The translations under genes and the position numbers were made by a program. A DNA stretch of 64,000 bases. Source: Bradysia coprophila. Lineage: Eukaryota > Arthropoda > Insecta > Diptera > Sciaridae. Below the pieces are notes generated by a model, which was given only the letters and a program-made list of their open reading frames with translations, made no database searches and was not told where the DNA came from. Numbering within the stretch: position 1 is the first letter of the stretch; every line of letters starts with the position of its first letter. The stretch spans positions 186,001-250,000 of the forward strand of contig NW_023503371.1 in assembly GCF_014529535.1 (NCBI RefSeq). Direction: 5' to 3'. Of this stretch, positions 25,084 through 33,907 are shown in pieces.

Positions 25084-25908
25084 GTTGCAGAAATGTTTTA
25101 TTTTGGTTTTTATTGACTACACATAACATGAATGACGTGACAGATGATTCGCTCATTCAAAGTAGTATGAAAAGAGTGCGTTTGATGGATTCAAATGAAA
25201 TGACTTTTAAAAACCAAACCGCGTAAAGCCATCAAACCGTATAGAGTGTTATGATGAAAGAGAAGAAGATATTTTGACAAGTACCCCAAGGCAAGTTAAA
25301 ATAAACTGGTCTTCTGTCCTCTCGCTCTCAACGTACCACGTTGATAGAGAAGCAAATACTTTGACAAGTACCCCAAGGCAAGTTATAATAACTAGTCTTC
25401 GGTTTTCTCACTCTGATCATAACAGTCTATAGGACTCCCTTGGCGCTGATGAATGGAGCTTACTAGCACAAGAACTAAACGACTAATCAGTGATTTCGGT
25501 TATGCATGCATCTTGATCTTGTTTTGCAAATGGTTAGCGGGAAGTTCACTACAGTACAGATTAGAATTTTTGTGACTTGCCAAGCTTGAGAATTCAAGCC
25601 TGCATCCACTGACCTTTTGGACACTACGAACAAATCTCGTTATAGAAATTACATCTGCTGCTGTCGCTTGAAAGCTTCTAAATCTTTTCAATTTTGTAAG
25701 CAAATGAAACATGTGCATAACATCATTCCGTCCAATACCGTGTACCACTTCTTAGTTCGACTATTGGAGATTATAAAAAGAAGGAAAGATTCTTAACAGT
25801 TTAATAGATCAATTTTATTGAATGGAAGTCACAGGTGTCGATATGGGATAGAGTACAGAGTCGTACAGTTAAAATAGATTTTCATAGAGTGCCGATCACG
25901 TTACCCTT
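25084..25908. other. Cog5 upstream region and GST 3' flank
   Basis: Holds a direct repeat: TTTGACAAGTACCCCAAGGC at 25273 and again at 25360, each followed by related sequence for about 50 bases. The GST polyA signal is at 25814-25819 (minus), about 90 bases past its stop. No gene seen; an open frame at 25500-25748 has no domain. Confidence 0.6.
25273..25411. repeat. Two-copy direct repeat upstream of Cog5
   Basis: Two copies of about 50 bases, 87 bases apart, sharing TTTGACAAGTACCCCAAGGC and then AAGTTA-AATAA-CT-GTCTTC. They sit 190-330 bases upstream of the Cog5 start and might be duplicated promoter sequence. Confidence 0.6.
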
Positions 25909-26698
25909 TTACATTTCAGCATTCCATGTAGAAAATGGAGCACAGAATGACATCTTCTTGAATCGGTCAGAAGCTACATACGCAGCTACCTTGGGATGCT
26001 TGTTGACTGTCTCAATGAAACGGGCCAGATTCGCATTCTTTGTAATCAGCTCGGGTTCGAATGATCTGATCAACAGTAGAAAATCGTACAGATAGACATC
26101 AACATAAGTTAGTCGACTGCCGATCACATATTCGTTCTTTTCGAGTAAATTGTTCAAATAAGAAAACTTCTTGTAGGCCACCGTCAACCATTCGGCTTTC
26201 TTGTCGTCGAAAATCTCAGCCGGTGAATAGGCTACCATGTAGAACCGGAAACGGATGTCAAATACAAATGATTCGGTTTGATCGCTGATGATTATCTCAT
26301 CTTCCGTTGTTGGAGCCAATCCGTGTTTTCGTGAAATGTACCGCATTATCGGTAGATGTTCAGACATCTTTACGTCTCCATCAATGATGTATGGAAGGTT
26401 TGGATATGTACTGGAAGGATTAGAAACACGCTCATGTTAAAGTTGATCGCGGTAAATTAACACGAAACTCACAATCCAAGCGAGTCCTTCTTTGCGGCCC
26501 ATGACTCTTGGTCAGCAATCGTATACAATTTGTCGTCAAAATCAACACCGGCAATTTCTAAAAGAAAACGTATTGGACTTGCCAGTCCATGGATGTTCTG
26601 CAATATTACGAAATAGGAAGGTGGACAATTAGCTTAAGTCGCAGTGGAAGTAATTCACGATTGGTTCTTACCCAGTATCCCAGTTCTAATTTGCCCAT
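25909..26698 (-). CDS. Glutathione S-transferase, mu-like
   Basis: Cytosolic transferase joining glutathione to electrophiles. Three coding exons (minus): 26672-26698, 26473-26597, 25909-26410; 654 nt, 217 residues, the length of mu-class enzymes. Mu hallmarks: start MGKLELGYWNIHGLASPIR with the catalytic-type Tyr at position 8, then NLPYIIDG (55-62) and YISRKHGL; the C-terminal helical half contains YVIGSRLTYVDVYLYD, equivalent to the N-capping box region, and a FEP motif. Compared with human GSTM1 the glutathione-contacting Q-S pair of QSNAI is E68-H69 (SEHLPI) here. Sigma and delta/epsilon classes fit less well at the N-terminus. Mu GSTs are known from vertebrates and mites and are not normally counted among dipteran classes. 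PolyA signal at 25814-25819. Faces Elof1 head to head. Confidence 0.85.
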
Positions 26699-27231
26699 TG
26701 TAGTTCTAGTATTTCAATTACTTAACAAAGATGACAAGCAGAATTTTATCAATCAGAAAGATGATGTCACCCCAACTATCCAAGCATAAACTATGTTTCT
26801 AACTGGCCTTACACACAGTGACGTACGTATCAATTTTTTTTTGTTCTAAATGTCATATTTGAAACAAAACAAAAAAAAATTCGATACATACGTCGCTGTG
26901 TGGATCTACGGTAAGCAGGGTAAGCAACAAAACCGGCAAACTATCACAACAAAAAAGTGTTCGAATAGTTCGTCTAATTTTTCGACTAGATTCGAAATGA
27001 GGCCGGTAAACGCTTTCATTTCTCTCCTGTTTTGACAGTTCATGACGCGAAAAGATCAAAAAAAAGTCGAGAACCAAAACGAACAGGAAAAAGTAAATAA
27101 ATAATTCGATCTCATCAATTATTCAACGAAAAATATCGGTTCAGACAATTTTCTTGTTCTGTGAATGAAAACTATTCAAAGAAAACTGTCCCACTAAAAG
27201 TCTCTTCGTACCAGCACGGAATAATTGTAAA
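26699..27231. promoter_or_regulatory. Divergent GST/Elof1 intergenic region
   Basis: 533 bases between two divergent start codons, so probably a shared or back-to-back promoter. At 26811-26902 it contains an inverted repeat: ACACACAGTGACGTACGTAT on the left against ATACATACGTCGCTGTGTGG on the right, with A/T runs inside. The rest is AT-rich. Short open frames at 26850-27077 are overlap artefacts. Confidence 0.5.
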
Positions 27232-27558
27232 ATGGGACGACGCAAAGCGAAAAATAAGCCTCCACCGAAACGGAAAGCTATTCAGCCTTTAGACGTTCAA
27301 TTTAATTGTCCTTTCTGCAACCATGAAAAATCGTGCGAAGTGAAAATGTTTGTGAACAAAATTTATTTTTTAACCGTGAATGATGCCTAAACCAGAAAGC
27401 TCACTAATTCAATTCCAATTTGCAGGGACAAAAGTCGAAATTCGGCGCGGATAACGTGCCGGGTCTGTTTGGAGGAATTTCAGACGGCAATCAATTTCCT
27501 ATCGGAGCCAATCGATGTCTACAATGACTGGGTTGATGCGTGTGAAACAGCTAATTAA
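27232..27558 (+). CDS. Elof1: Transcription elongation factor 1 homolog (Elof1)
   Basis: Small zinc-ribbon protein that rides on elongating RNA polymerase II and takes part in transcription-coupled repair. Two exons, 27232-27347 and 27426-27558, give 82 residues against 83 in the human protein. The basic start [16 protein letters not shown] is nearly invariant in the family. The zinc ribbon is CPFC (positions 26-29) and CRVC (50-53), followed by the conserved [23 protein letters not shown] block. The donor is GTTTGT after AAAAT, an uncommon but acceptable site required by the conserved K-M-D junction. PolyA signal AATAAA at 27650-27655, about 90 bases past the stop. Confidence 0.96.
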
Positions 27559-28387
27559 ATTTTTACTTGTGTGTAAGGTAATCTAAGACAGATGATTTGT
27601 ACTAAATTTAAGAGGAGACCACAAATTCGAGAATAATGTTGAATTTTTGAATAAAACAATAAATATTATGTCATTGCCACATCCGAAACGTATACAAACA
27701 TCATTTTTTGAAACACTCAAATTCGTTGCATTGCTTTTCTCCCGTACAAAAATTTATAACTATTGATAGGATGTCCGGTGTCGGAAATCTATGCTGGATT
27801 TCGAAGATGAAGATACAACATTAAAAATCCTACTTTGAGCATCTTTGGTTGGGTAAGATTAAAAACTAAAGAAGTCTTACCTTTTCCTCGTTTATTTTCA
27901 CATCACCAAATCACAAGATACTTAAACTAATCTAGCATGTTAACCAAGTATTAAAATATGACCAAATATCACGAACCGACTAATTGGTGGCGATTGATCA
28001 AATTTAACACTTCTTCTGTTAATATTGAATTCTTGAAGGAATTTAACTTGGTAACGTTTTGAGTTACCAATGTTTTGTCGATCAGTCAATGCTCCGAATG
28101 AATGTTTCCTCTTGTGAATATAAATATTTCTGTAGTAAAGGACAATGTTTTATCGATCGGTCGAAAGTATTGACTGATCGACAAAACATTTATAGAAATA
28201 TTTATATTCACAACAGGAGACATTCATCCAGCATTCAATTCTAAAAACTGACACTAAATGGCCCACTGGACTTGTATTTTTATCAACATTGACTCTTGAC
28301 CCTTTTATATTCAAGAAAGAAAAAAAAACTAAATGTTAAACTCGTCACACTGGAGGTTGTGTTAGTCAGTCAGTTTTTGTACTTAAA
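27559..28387. other. Elof1 3' flank and foldback region
   Basis: Contains the Elof1 polyA signal, AT-rich unique DNA, and a compound inverted-repeat element at 28069-28229. No gene seen. Confidence 0.6.
28069..28229. repeat. Compound foldback element
   Basis: Block A (AATGTTTTGTCGATCAGTCA, 28069-28090) and block B (28097-28134) are followed by a small palindrome made of an A-like copy and its complement (28144-28190), then by the complement of B (28191-28229). B pairs with B', the A-like palindrome forms the tip, and the left A is an extra copy. This suggests one element inserted in another or an incomplete duplication. Confidence 0.6.
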
Positions 28388-29123
28388 ATGAACTTCTTGC
28401 AAAAAACGATTACCAAATGCTATTCGAGCCGATCCTTTTCGTTGAAACAACGAAACAATGTCGATAAAATGACAAATTTATTGTTTGGCAAATATCTGTT
28501 AGCTACCAATACATTGAGTTCGGGTTTGCTTATGGTTGTTGGCGATTTAATTTCGCAGGAAATTGAATTTCGAACAGGTACCTTAACCGAGCGATACAAC
28601 TGGAAACGATCAGGTATGACGAGTGTGCGAAAGCTTTCTCATTTATAAATGCAACCTGACAATTTTTATCAATTCGAAAGGGAACATGTTTATTGTTGGA
28701 GCAGTAAGAGGACCGTTGCTCCATTACTTCTATGGTTGGTTGGACAAAACGATAAAAGTGGTTACTTTACCGAATGTAACAAAGAAAATTATTCTCGATC
28801 AAACCATTATGTCACCAATCACCATACTAGCGTTTTTCTATCCCGCCGGATGGCTTGAAGGACAGAGTACGGGGACGATTAACAGTGAATTAAAGGATAA
28901 AATTACAAAGACTTATGCGGTATGTGCAACTTTATTCTATGATTGTCAGGTTTTTTTACTTATATAAATAAAAATCCTTTTAACGCAGATGGACTGGTGC
29001 GTTTGGCCTCCAGCACAATTTTTAAATTTTTACTATATTGATCCGAAATTTCGTGTGATTTATGTGAATTTCGTGACCATAGTGTATAACATTTGTCTGT
29101 CTTATATAAAGTATGAGACCTAA
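28388..29123 (+). CDS. Mpv17/PMP22 family protein, MPV17L2-like, copy 1
   Basis: Inner mitochondrial membrane family; the vertebrate relative MPV17L2 associates with the mitochondrial ribosome (family knowledge). Three exons, 28388-28613, 28681-28919 and 28989-29123; 600 nt, 199 residues. Hallmarks: FGKYLLATNTLSSGLLMVVGD, the first membrane segment, at about residues 33-54; RGPLLHYFYGWLD; the PAGWLEGQS region; and the C-terminal signature DWCVWPPAQFLNFYYIDP followed by FRVIYVNFVTIVYNICLSYI. The basic N-terminus rich in Ser/Arg (CYSSRSFSLKQR) looks like a mitochondrial targeting sequence. Exons 2 and 3 have exactly the same lengths (239 and 135) as in copy 2 at 32.2 kb, so this is a tandem duplication with large divergence. 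Confidence 0.93.
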
Positions 29124-29162
29124 TAGAAGTTAAGCGAGAATGTGGTTTCATTGTTAATACTA

Positions 29163-29425
29163 AATAGCCTCAATACGAACAACACACACTCTACGGATAA
29201 TGGCGGCAGAGTCAAAATGACCCAAAATTATATCGGCTAAATTTGAAGTTTTTGGACAAAATGATGTATGGACGACTTGTTCATTATCAAAAATACGGGG
29301 CTACTTCTATACATCACTTTTCGATTGGACCACGGGAACCACCTGGAACCACTTGCAAAAATCAAGCAAAATTTCGACTCTGCCGCTATTTCCGTGGAGT
29401 GTGTGTTGTTCGTATTGAGGCTATT
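29163..29425. mobile_element. MITE-like element, 263 bases
   Basis: Terminal inverted repeats of about 54 bases beginning AATAGCCTCAATACGAACAA, with about four mismatches between arms. The internal 150 bases are unique and non-coding. No clear target duplication. It begins about 40 bases past the Mpv17-like copy 1 stop, so it may lie in that gene's 3' UTR. Confidence 0.75.
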
Positions 29426-29662
29426 GAGTTATTACGATTAACGAATTACAACTGATGGATTGGTCAATACCTTTCGGCCTCAGACAAATCGAACGAAGAA
29501 CAAAGAAAAGGTCAGCCCTAGCTCAAGAAGAAATTCAACTCCAAATTTTGATTATAATCAAATAACAATTATTTGGAATTTAATCACCGTTTCCCACAAC
29601 TCCTACCAGTTGTAGTAAATACTGTTCACATTGGGCGCGTTTCCTATGAAAATGTCAAATCA

Positions 29663-29798
29663 AGTACTTCAAAGTCTAAGAAACGCTACAACCCGCTTGC
29701 AACTTGTTGAATTTGCTAAAAAAAACACACCTCGACCTGAGCTTTGATCAATAATAATTATTGTTCGTCCGCTTGCGTTTCTTAGACTGTGAAGTACT
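29663..29798. repeat. Foldback with 24-base arms
   Basis: Left arm AGTACTTCAAAGTCTAAG and right arm ending CTTAGACTGTGAAGTACT are complementary with one mismatch. About 88 bases lie between the arms. Confidence 0.65.
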
Positions 29799-30029
29799 AG
29801 ATTCAAAATGGCGTGAGAAACCATTGGGTGAAACAATATTAGACTTACTTGAATCTACCGTTCAAAACCTCATGTGTTGCCATAAACCGTTTTTCAAATA
29901 ACGGATTTTTGAAAACACTATTAGGTCTGTAATATTTGTGTCGGCAAATGTAAGCTCCTTGAGACAGCCGCAATGATTGAGTATTTTATGTGTGTATTGT
30001 TTGTGGGCTGAAGAAATATAAAATTTTAT

Positions 30030-30420
30030 CGCATGCGCGGTGTGATTCCCCGAAAAAATTATTCACCTAGGATATATAAACAAACATTATATTTCTGTAA
30101 ATTGTCAAAGTGTCATTCGCATATCTTGTTGTCTCGTTTTCGCTTATGCGATAAAAAAGAATATGCACGTATGACAAGCCGTCTCGGCAAGCCTCGACCG
30201 CTTTGTCATACGTGCATAATATTTATATAACATACGCGCGGTGTTCGGATGTCAAAATTACTTAACTAGAAGTTTAATTCAAAAATTACACTTCAGGTCT
30301 ATGTTGTTGTCTCGTTTTCGCTTATGTGATAAAATAGAGTACACACTTGTCACTATCAGTCTCGGCAAGCCTCATCTTCTTCGTGACAAGTGTGTAATAT
30401 ATATTACCATCCTAATTCTA
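30030..30420. repeat. Two-copy structured repeat with different stems
   Basis: Two direct units of about 200 bases. Each opens with GCGCGGTGT-like sequence (30037, 30236) and later has TTGTCTCGTTTTCGCTTATG (30129, 30307) followed by a hairpin whose loop contains GTCTCGGCAAGCCTC. In unit 1 the stem is GCACGTATGACAA with TTGTCATACGTGC; in unit 2 it is ACACTTGTCAC with GTGACAAGTGT. The loop and leader are conserved, the stems differ, yet both pair. Function unknown. Confidence 0.65.
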
Positions 30421-30531
30421 AATAACACGTTCTTGTTTCGTGAATGATATTTTATGTACATTGTTTTAACAGCTGTACGCGTTTGCCAACTAACGCATAT
30501 TTCTTATCAAATAAAATCGTCTATTACACAA

Positions 30532-31073
30532 TAGGGTGTGTCGATTTAAATTTTTATTTTTAGAGATTCCGACCTACCGCGTTTCACCATCGCACTAGCA
30601 ATAATAATCTGCAAAAAGTTTTTTTTTTAGAAGTCAACATAAGCTTGCACCACTGATTTTTTTAAAATTTTCGATTGTGGGTCCGAACCAAAAAAATTCT
30701 ACAGATGCTTTTGCAGAGTTTTCACTCTGTACGGCATCTGGAGGGTCTACTAGAACATACAAAAATTAAAAAAAGTTAAAAAAAATGTTTTACCGTGGTT
30801 TTGGTATAGCACCAAGTTTCATCGAGGTGCAATTTTCAAGAATTTTATAAGTGAAAAAGTCATCTCTTTTGGGTGATTTTTTTTCAAGCTATTGTTGTGA
30901 TAGCTCATTTTGTAGGTATTTCAATAGCGCATCCAGCAAACGTACAGTTTCGATAGGTAAATTAAAATATTTTTTGGTTTCGCTGTTGGAAGGCCCAAGA
31001 ATGGGGCATTTTTATGGTGAATCGCGGTAGGTCGGAATCCGGAATCTCTAAAAATTGAAATCGACACACCCTA
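30532..31073. mobile_element. hAT-type MITE, 542 bases
   Basis: Ends TAGGGTGTGTCGA...TCGACACACCCTA form inverted repeats of about 55 bases that also contain CGACCTACCGCG and its complement. The element is flanked by an exact 8-base duplication, TTACACAA (30524-30531 and 31074-31081), as expected of hAT elements. No transposase. It ends 66 bases before the ATG of the TIL gene, so it probably supplies part of that promoter. Confidence 0.88.
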
Positions 31074-31139
31074 TTACACAATCGAGCCGATCATTTTACG
31101 TGTAAACTTGATAGATACTGCTGTTAAAGAACATTAAAA

Positions 31140-31513
31140 ATGAGAAGAACTTTGATTTTTTATTGCTTTGTGGTGACACTGTCACAGATTGTCTTCGGTG
31201 TCAATGGTAAGTTGATTCCTGTGGTATGGGTGACTTAATAATAATTAATTTAAATTGATTCCGACCAGGACAAATTGGTCCAAAAAAATGCACTCGACCT
31301 AACGAAGTGTACCAATGTGGATCAGCTTGTCAAACTACGTGCGAAAATTATGGTCAGGAGTGCCCAATTGTAAATATTCGTTGTAATGATGCTTGCTATT
31401 GTATCGAAGGTTATGCAAGGATTGGTGGTATTAATGGTCTATGTATACCAGTTAAATTTTGTCCGCGAAAAAGAGGACAATTGTATATCAACTACCGTCA
31501 TTCAAATGTTTGA
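31140..31513 (+). CDS. Secreted TIL-domain cysteine-rich peptide
   Basis: Trypsin-inhibitor-like peptide, 103 residues, exons 31140-31206 and 31269-31513. Residues 1-21 are a typical signal peptide (MRRTLIFYCFVVTLSQIVFG); the intron lies just after it, as is common for secreted cysteine-rich peptides. The mature part has ten cysteines in TIL order: KKC, YQC, SAC, TTC, QEC, IRC, DAC-YC, GLC and KFC, with the family words ECGSAC-like YQCGSACQTTC and CYCIEGYARI. The reactive-site loop would lie around QECPIVNIRC. Related peptides inhibit serine proteases in haemolymph or saliva; target unknown here. A short basic tail follows the last Cys. PolyA signal at 31523-31528. It sits between two Mpv17-like paralogs. 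Confidence 0.92.
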
Positions 31514-32161
31514 TAAATCCATAATAAATCATGAATACTGGACTTTTTTTTGTATTATACTCAACTCTATTTTAAAACATTATGTAACTGTAATACATAA
31601 GAGTATGTTGGTGCCACACAGCGGAAGTGACTTTTCCATTACTAGTGATGGGAAATCATTTTAACAGTAAAATTGAAAGAAAATTTTAAAACCCGTTACA
31701 CCTCAGGGAGCACAAACACTACTGGCTTTCCGTTTGCTTTTATACCTTTTAGCAATATTATTAAAACCGCTCTGATATTCTTGTTTAATTCGAATCATCC
31801 AATAATTTCGCGCCATTATTACCAACCGAATTATTTTTCTTCTTTTTATTTTCGATATTAGATATAAAATGTCTAAAAGTCTTCTACTGACGATGGTATA
31901 TAAAACAAGACAGATCGGTCACCTGACATTATCTTATCGCAAACAATGTAATTCATTAGCAGATTTGTAATAATGTACACAGTAACGAGAAATAGTTTAT
32001 GTTCGCGCATACAGATAGTATACACATCTGTCGTTTAATTTTTACATTTCAATAATGTGTTCGGCTCATTAATTGAGACCGTCTTGCAAATCTTAAGTCT
32101 GTACAGTGTACAATCATCAACAGTTTAGAGAAACCACCAGTTGCTTATTCCACCAAACAAA
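31514..32161. other. Spacer between the TIL gene and Mpv17-like copy 2
   Basis: AT-rich, no gene or repeat seen. It must contain the promoter of Mpv17-like copy 2; no TATA box stands out clearly. Confidence 0.55.
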
Positions 32162-32915
32162 ATGAAAATATTTACCACGCTTCTACGAAAAGTATTGCAA
32201 ACAGCTGGTACAAAACCAGTGATACCAAAGCCTGTCCCTAAAGTGGCAGAAGGAAGTGTCTTCTTCGGAAAATATTTGCTAGCTACAAATACCATCAGTT
32301 CTGGATTATTAATGATAGCTGGTGACTTACTTGTTCAGGAATTCGAATACCAAAAGGGAACGCTCAAGGAGCGATATGACTGGAAGCGATCTGGTAAAAT
32401 TCAATTAACGGCAGAACACATTTATGTCGGTCGCGGCATAAACGCAATACAATTTGAAAAATGTTCATAGGAAAAATGTTTATTGTGGGAAGCATACAAG
32501 GCCCGTTGCATCACTATTTTTATGCTTGGATGGACAAGGCTATTAAGGTTGTTTCTGTGGCAAATGTGACGAAGAAAATACTATTGGATCAGGTGATACT
32601 GTCTCCAGTGATTATATTAGCATTTCTATATCCTGCTGGTTGGCTAAATAATCAAAGCACAAAGGAGTGCAACGAGGAAACGGTCGCAAAATTTGGAAAA
32701 ATCTATGCGGTAAGTTTTCGAAGTTACGCTGGAAAATTATTTTGATTTTATGCGGTCCCATTCTTTCACATTATTCATAGATTGACTGGTGCCTGTGGCC
32801 TCCGTCACAATTCATAAATTTCTATTATCTGGATCCAAAGTACCGGGTGATTTACGTGAATTTTGTTACGATGATTTACAATGTCTTTCTGTCGTACATT
32901 AAATATGAGAAATAA
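32162..32915 (+). CDS. Mpv17/PMP22 family protein, MPV17L2-like, copy 2
   Basis: Paralog of the gene at 28.4 kb. Exons 32162-32393, 32471-32709 and 32781-32915; 606 nt, 201 residues. The same blocks are present: FGKYLLATNTISSGLLMIAGD, GPLHHYFYAWMDKAIKVV, FLYPAGWLNNQS and DWCLWPPSQFINFYYLDP with YRVIYVNFVTMIYN. The N-terminus is basic without acidic residues (MKIFTTLLRKVLQTAGTKP), fitting mitochondrial import. An in-frame ATG at 32141 would add seven residues; the 32162 ATG in ACAAAATGA context and the family start favour the later one. The stop TAA overlaps an AATAAA (32911-32916). Same intron positions and exon 2-3 lengths as copy 1. Confidence 0.93.
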
Positions 32916-33907
32916 ATTAAAGGAAAAAAAAACATTTGTCATTCTTTTTATCATGCATCCCGTTCTTCGTTGAACTGGATCTGTCCTTCTTGTGGAATAT
33001 CATAAAGAATTGGTGAATGCTTATTTGTTGATCATCTAAGAGAATAATGAGAATAATTTAACTCAGATGGATTACTGATCGATCTGCATACCTCAAGGAC
33101 CTTGAGTCACGGTTTGTGAAGAACCATAAGGATTCAAGAAAAATGATCCCACTAATAATCCCACAATGAACGTACCGAACTGACATAATAAAAAATTGGG
33201 AATTTATAAGAAATCTCGCATCCGCTGGTTCCGATGTCGTGCGTCGTTCTGTTGCAGCCGCTTCACAAAGAAAATAATTGAAAAGTATTGGGATCGGGGC
33301 AGTTATTGGTGCAGCAGATATCTAGAGGAGTTCATATAACCACTCCATGGGTCTCCACGGCCTATAGTTAGTACACTGTTGAAGGAAGACAAAAATTACT
33401 CATAAATGTCTACTTCAGACTAGACTTCTGATCTCCTTTTTCGCAACTCCTTTCGACTTAGAATAAGGTGGTCTGACTCCATTAAGAGACATGCACGTAG
33501 GCTACGGTAGGGCCTTTTGTGCTTTATTTACTTTATTGGAAATTAAATGATGGCATCAATATGTATTGTGTTGTACATTGGAAGGGAAGAAAACTTTTAC
33601 TGGATTGAAATGTTTAATGACGAAATTAAACTAAAAATGTGGCTGTATAAACCGTATAAACCCAATCATCTAAAATATAGTATATTAAACATGAACTCAA
33701 TATGAATTAATGTTATAGTTATACTTATTGCCTCGTCTACGTTATTATTACTTTAGCACGACGACATTTATTTTATTGCCATAGCGACCGTAACCATCAA
33801 ACAAAAACCGCGTAGATTCAATGTTATTTCATCAGAATTTGTACAACATAAAAGTTGAATTTTTAGTTTTTTAAATTTTAAAATTCGTTCGCCACCTATT
33901 TGTGGCG
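32916..33907. other. Spacer, Mpv17-like copy 2 to IFT54
   Basis: About 1 kb of AT-rich sequence without a recognised gene, repeat or strong promoter word. Confidence 0.55.

Larger units (their letters stand above)
29124..31139. other. Repeat-rich spacer between Mpv17-like copy 1 and the TIL gene
   Basis: No gene. About half of it is small mobile or foldback DNA: 29163-29425, 29663-29798, a pair of hairpin units within 30030-30420, and a hAT-type element at 30532-31073. The listed open frames in it arise from these repeats. Confidence 0.75.

Noticed and set aside
32141-32161. Upstream ATG of Mpv17-like copy 2
   Set aside because: Adds seven non-conserved residues (MLIPPNK); the next ATG has better context and matches the family start.
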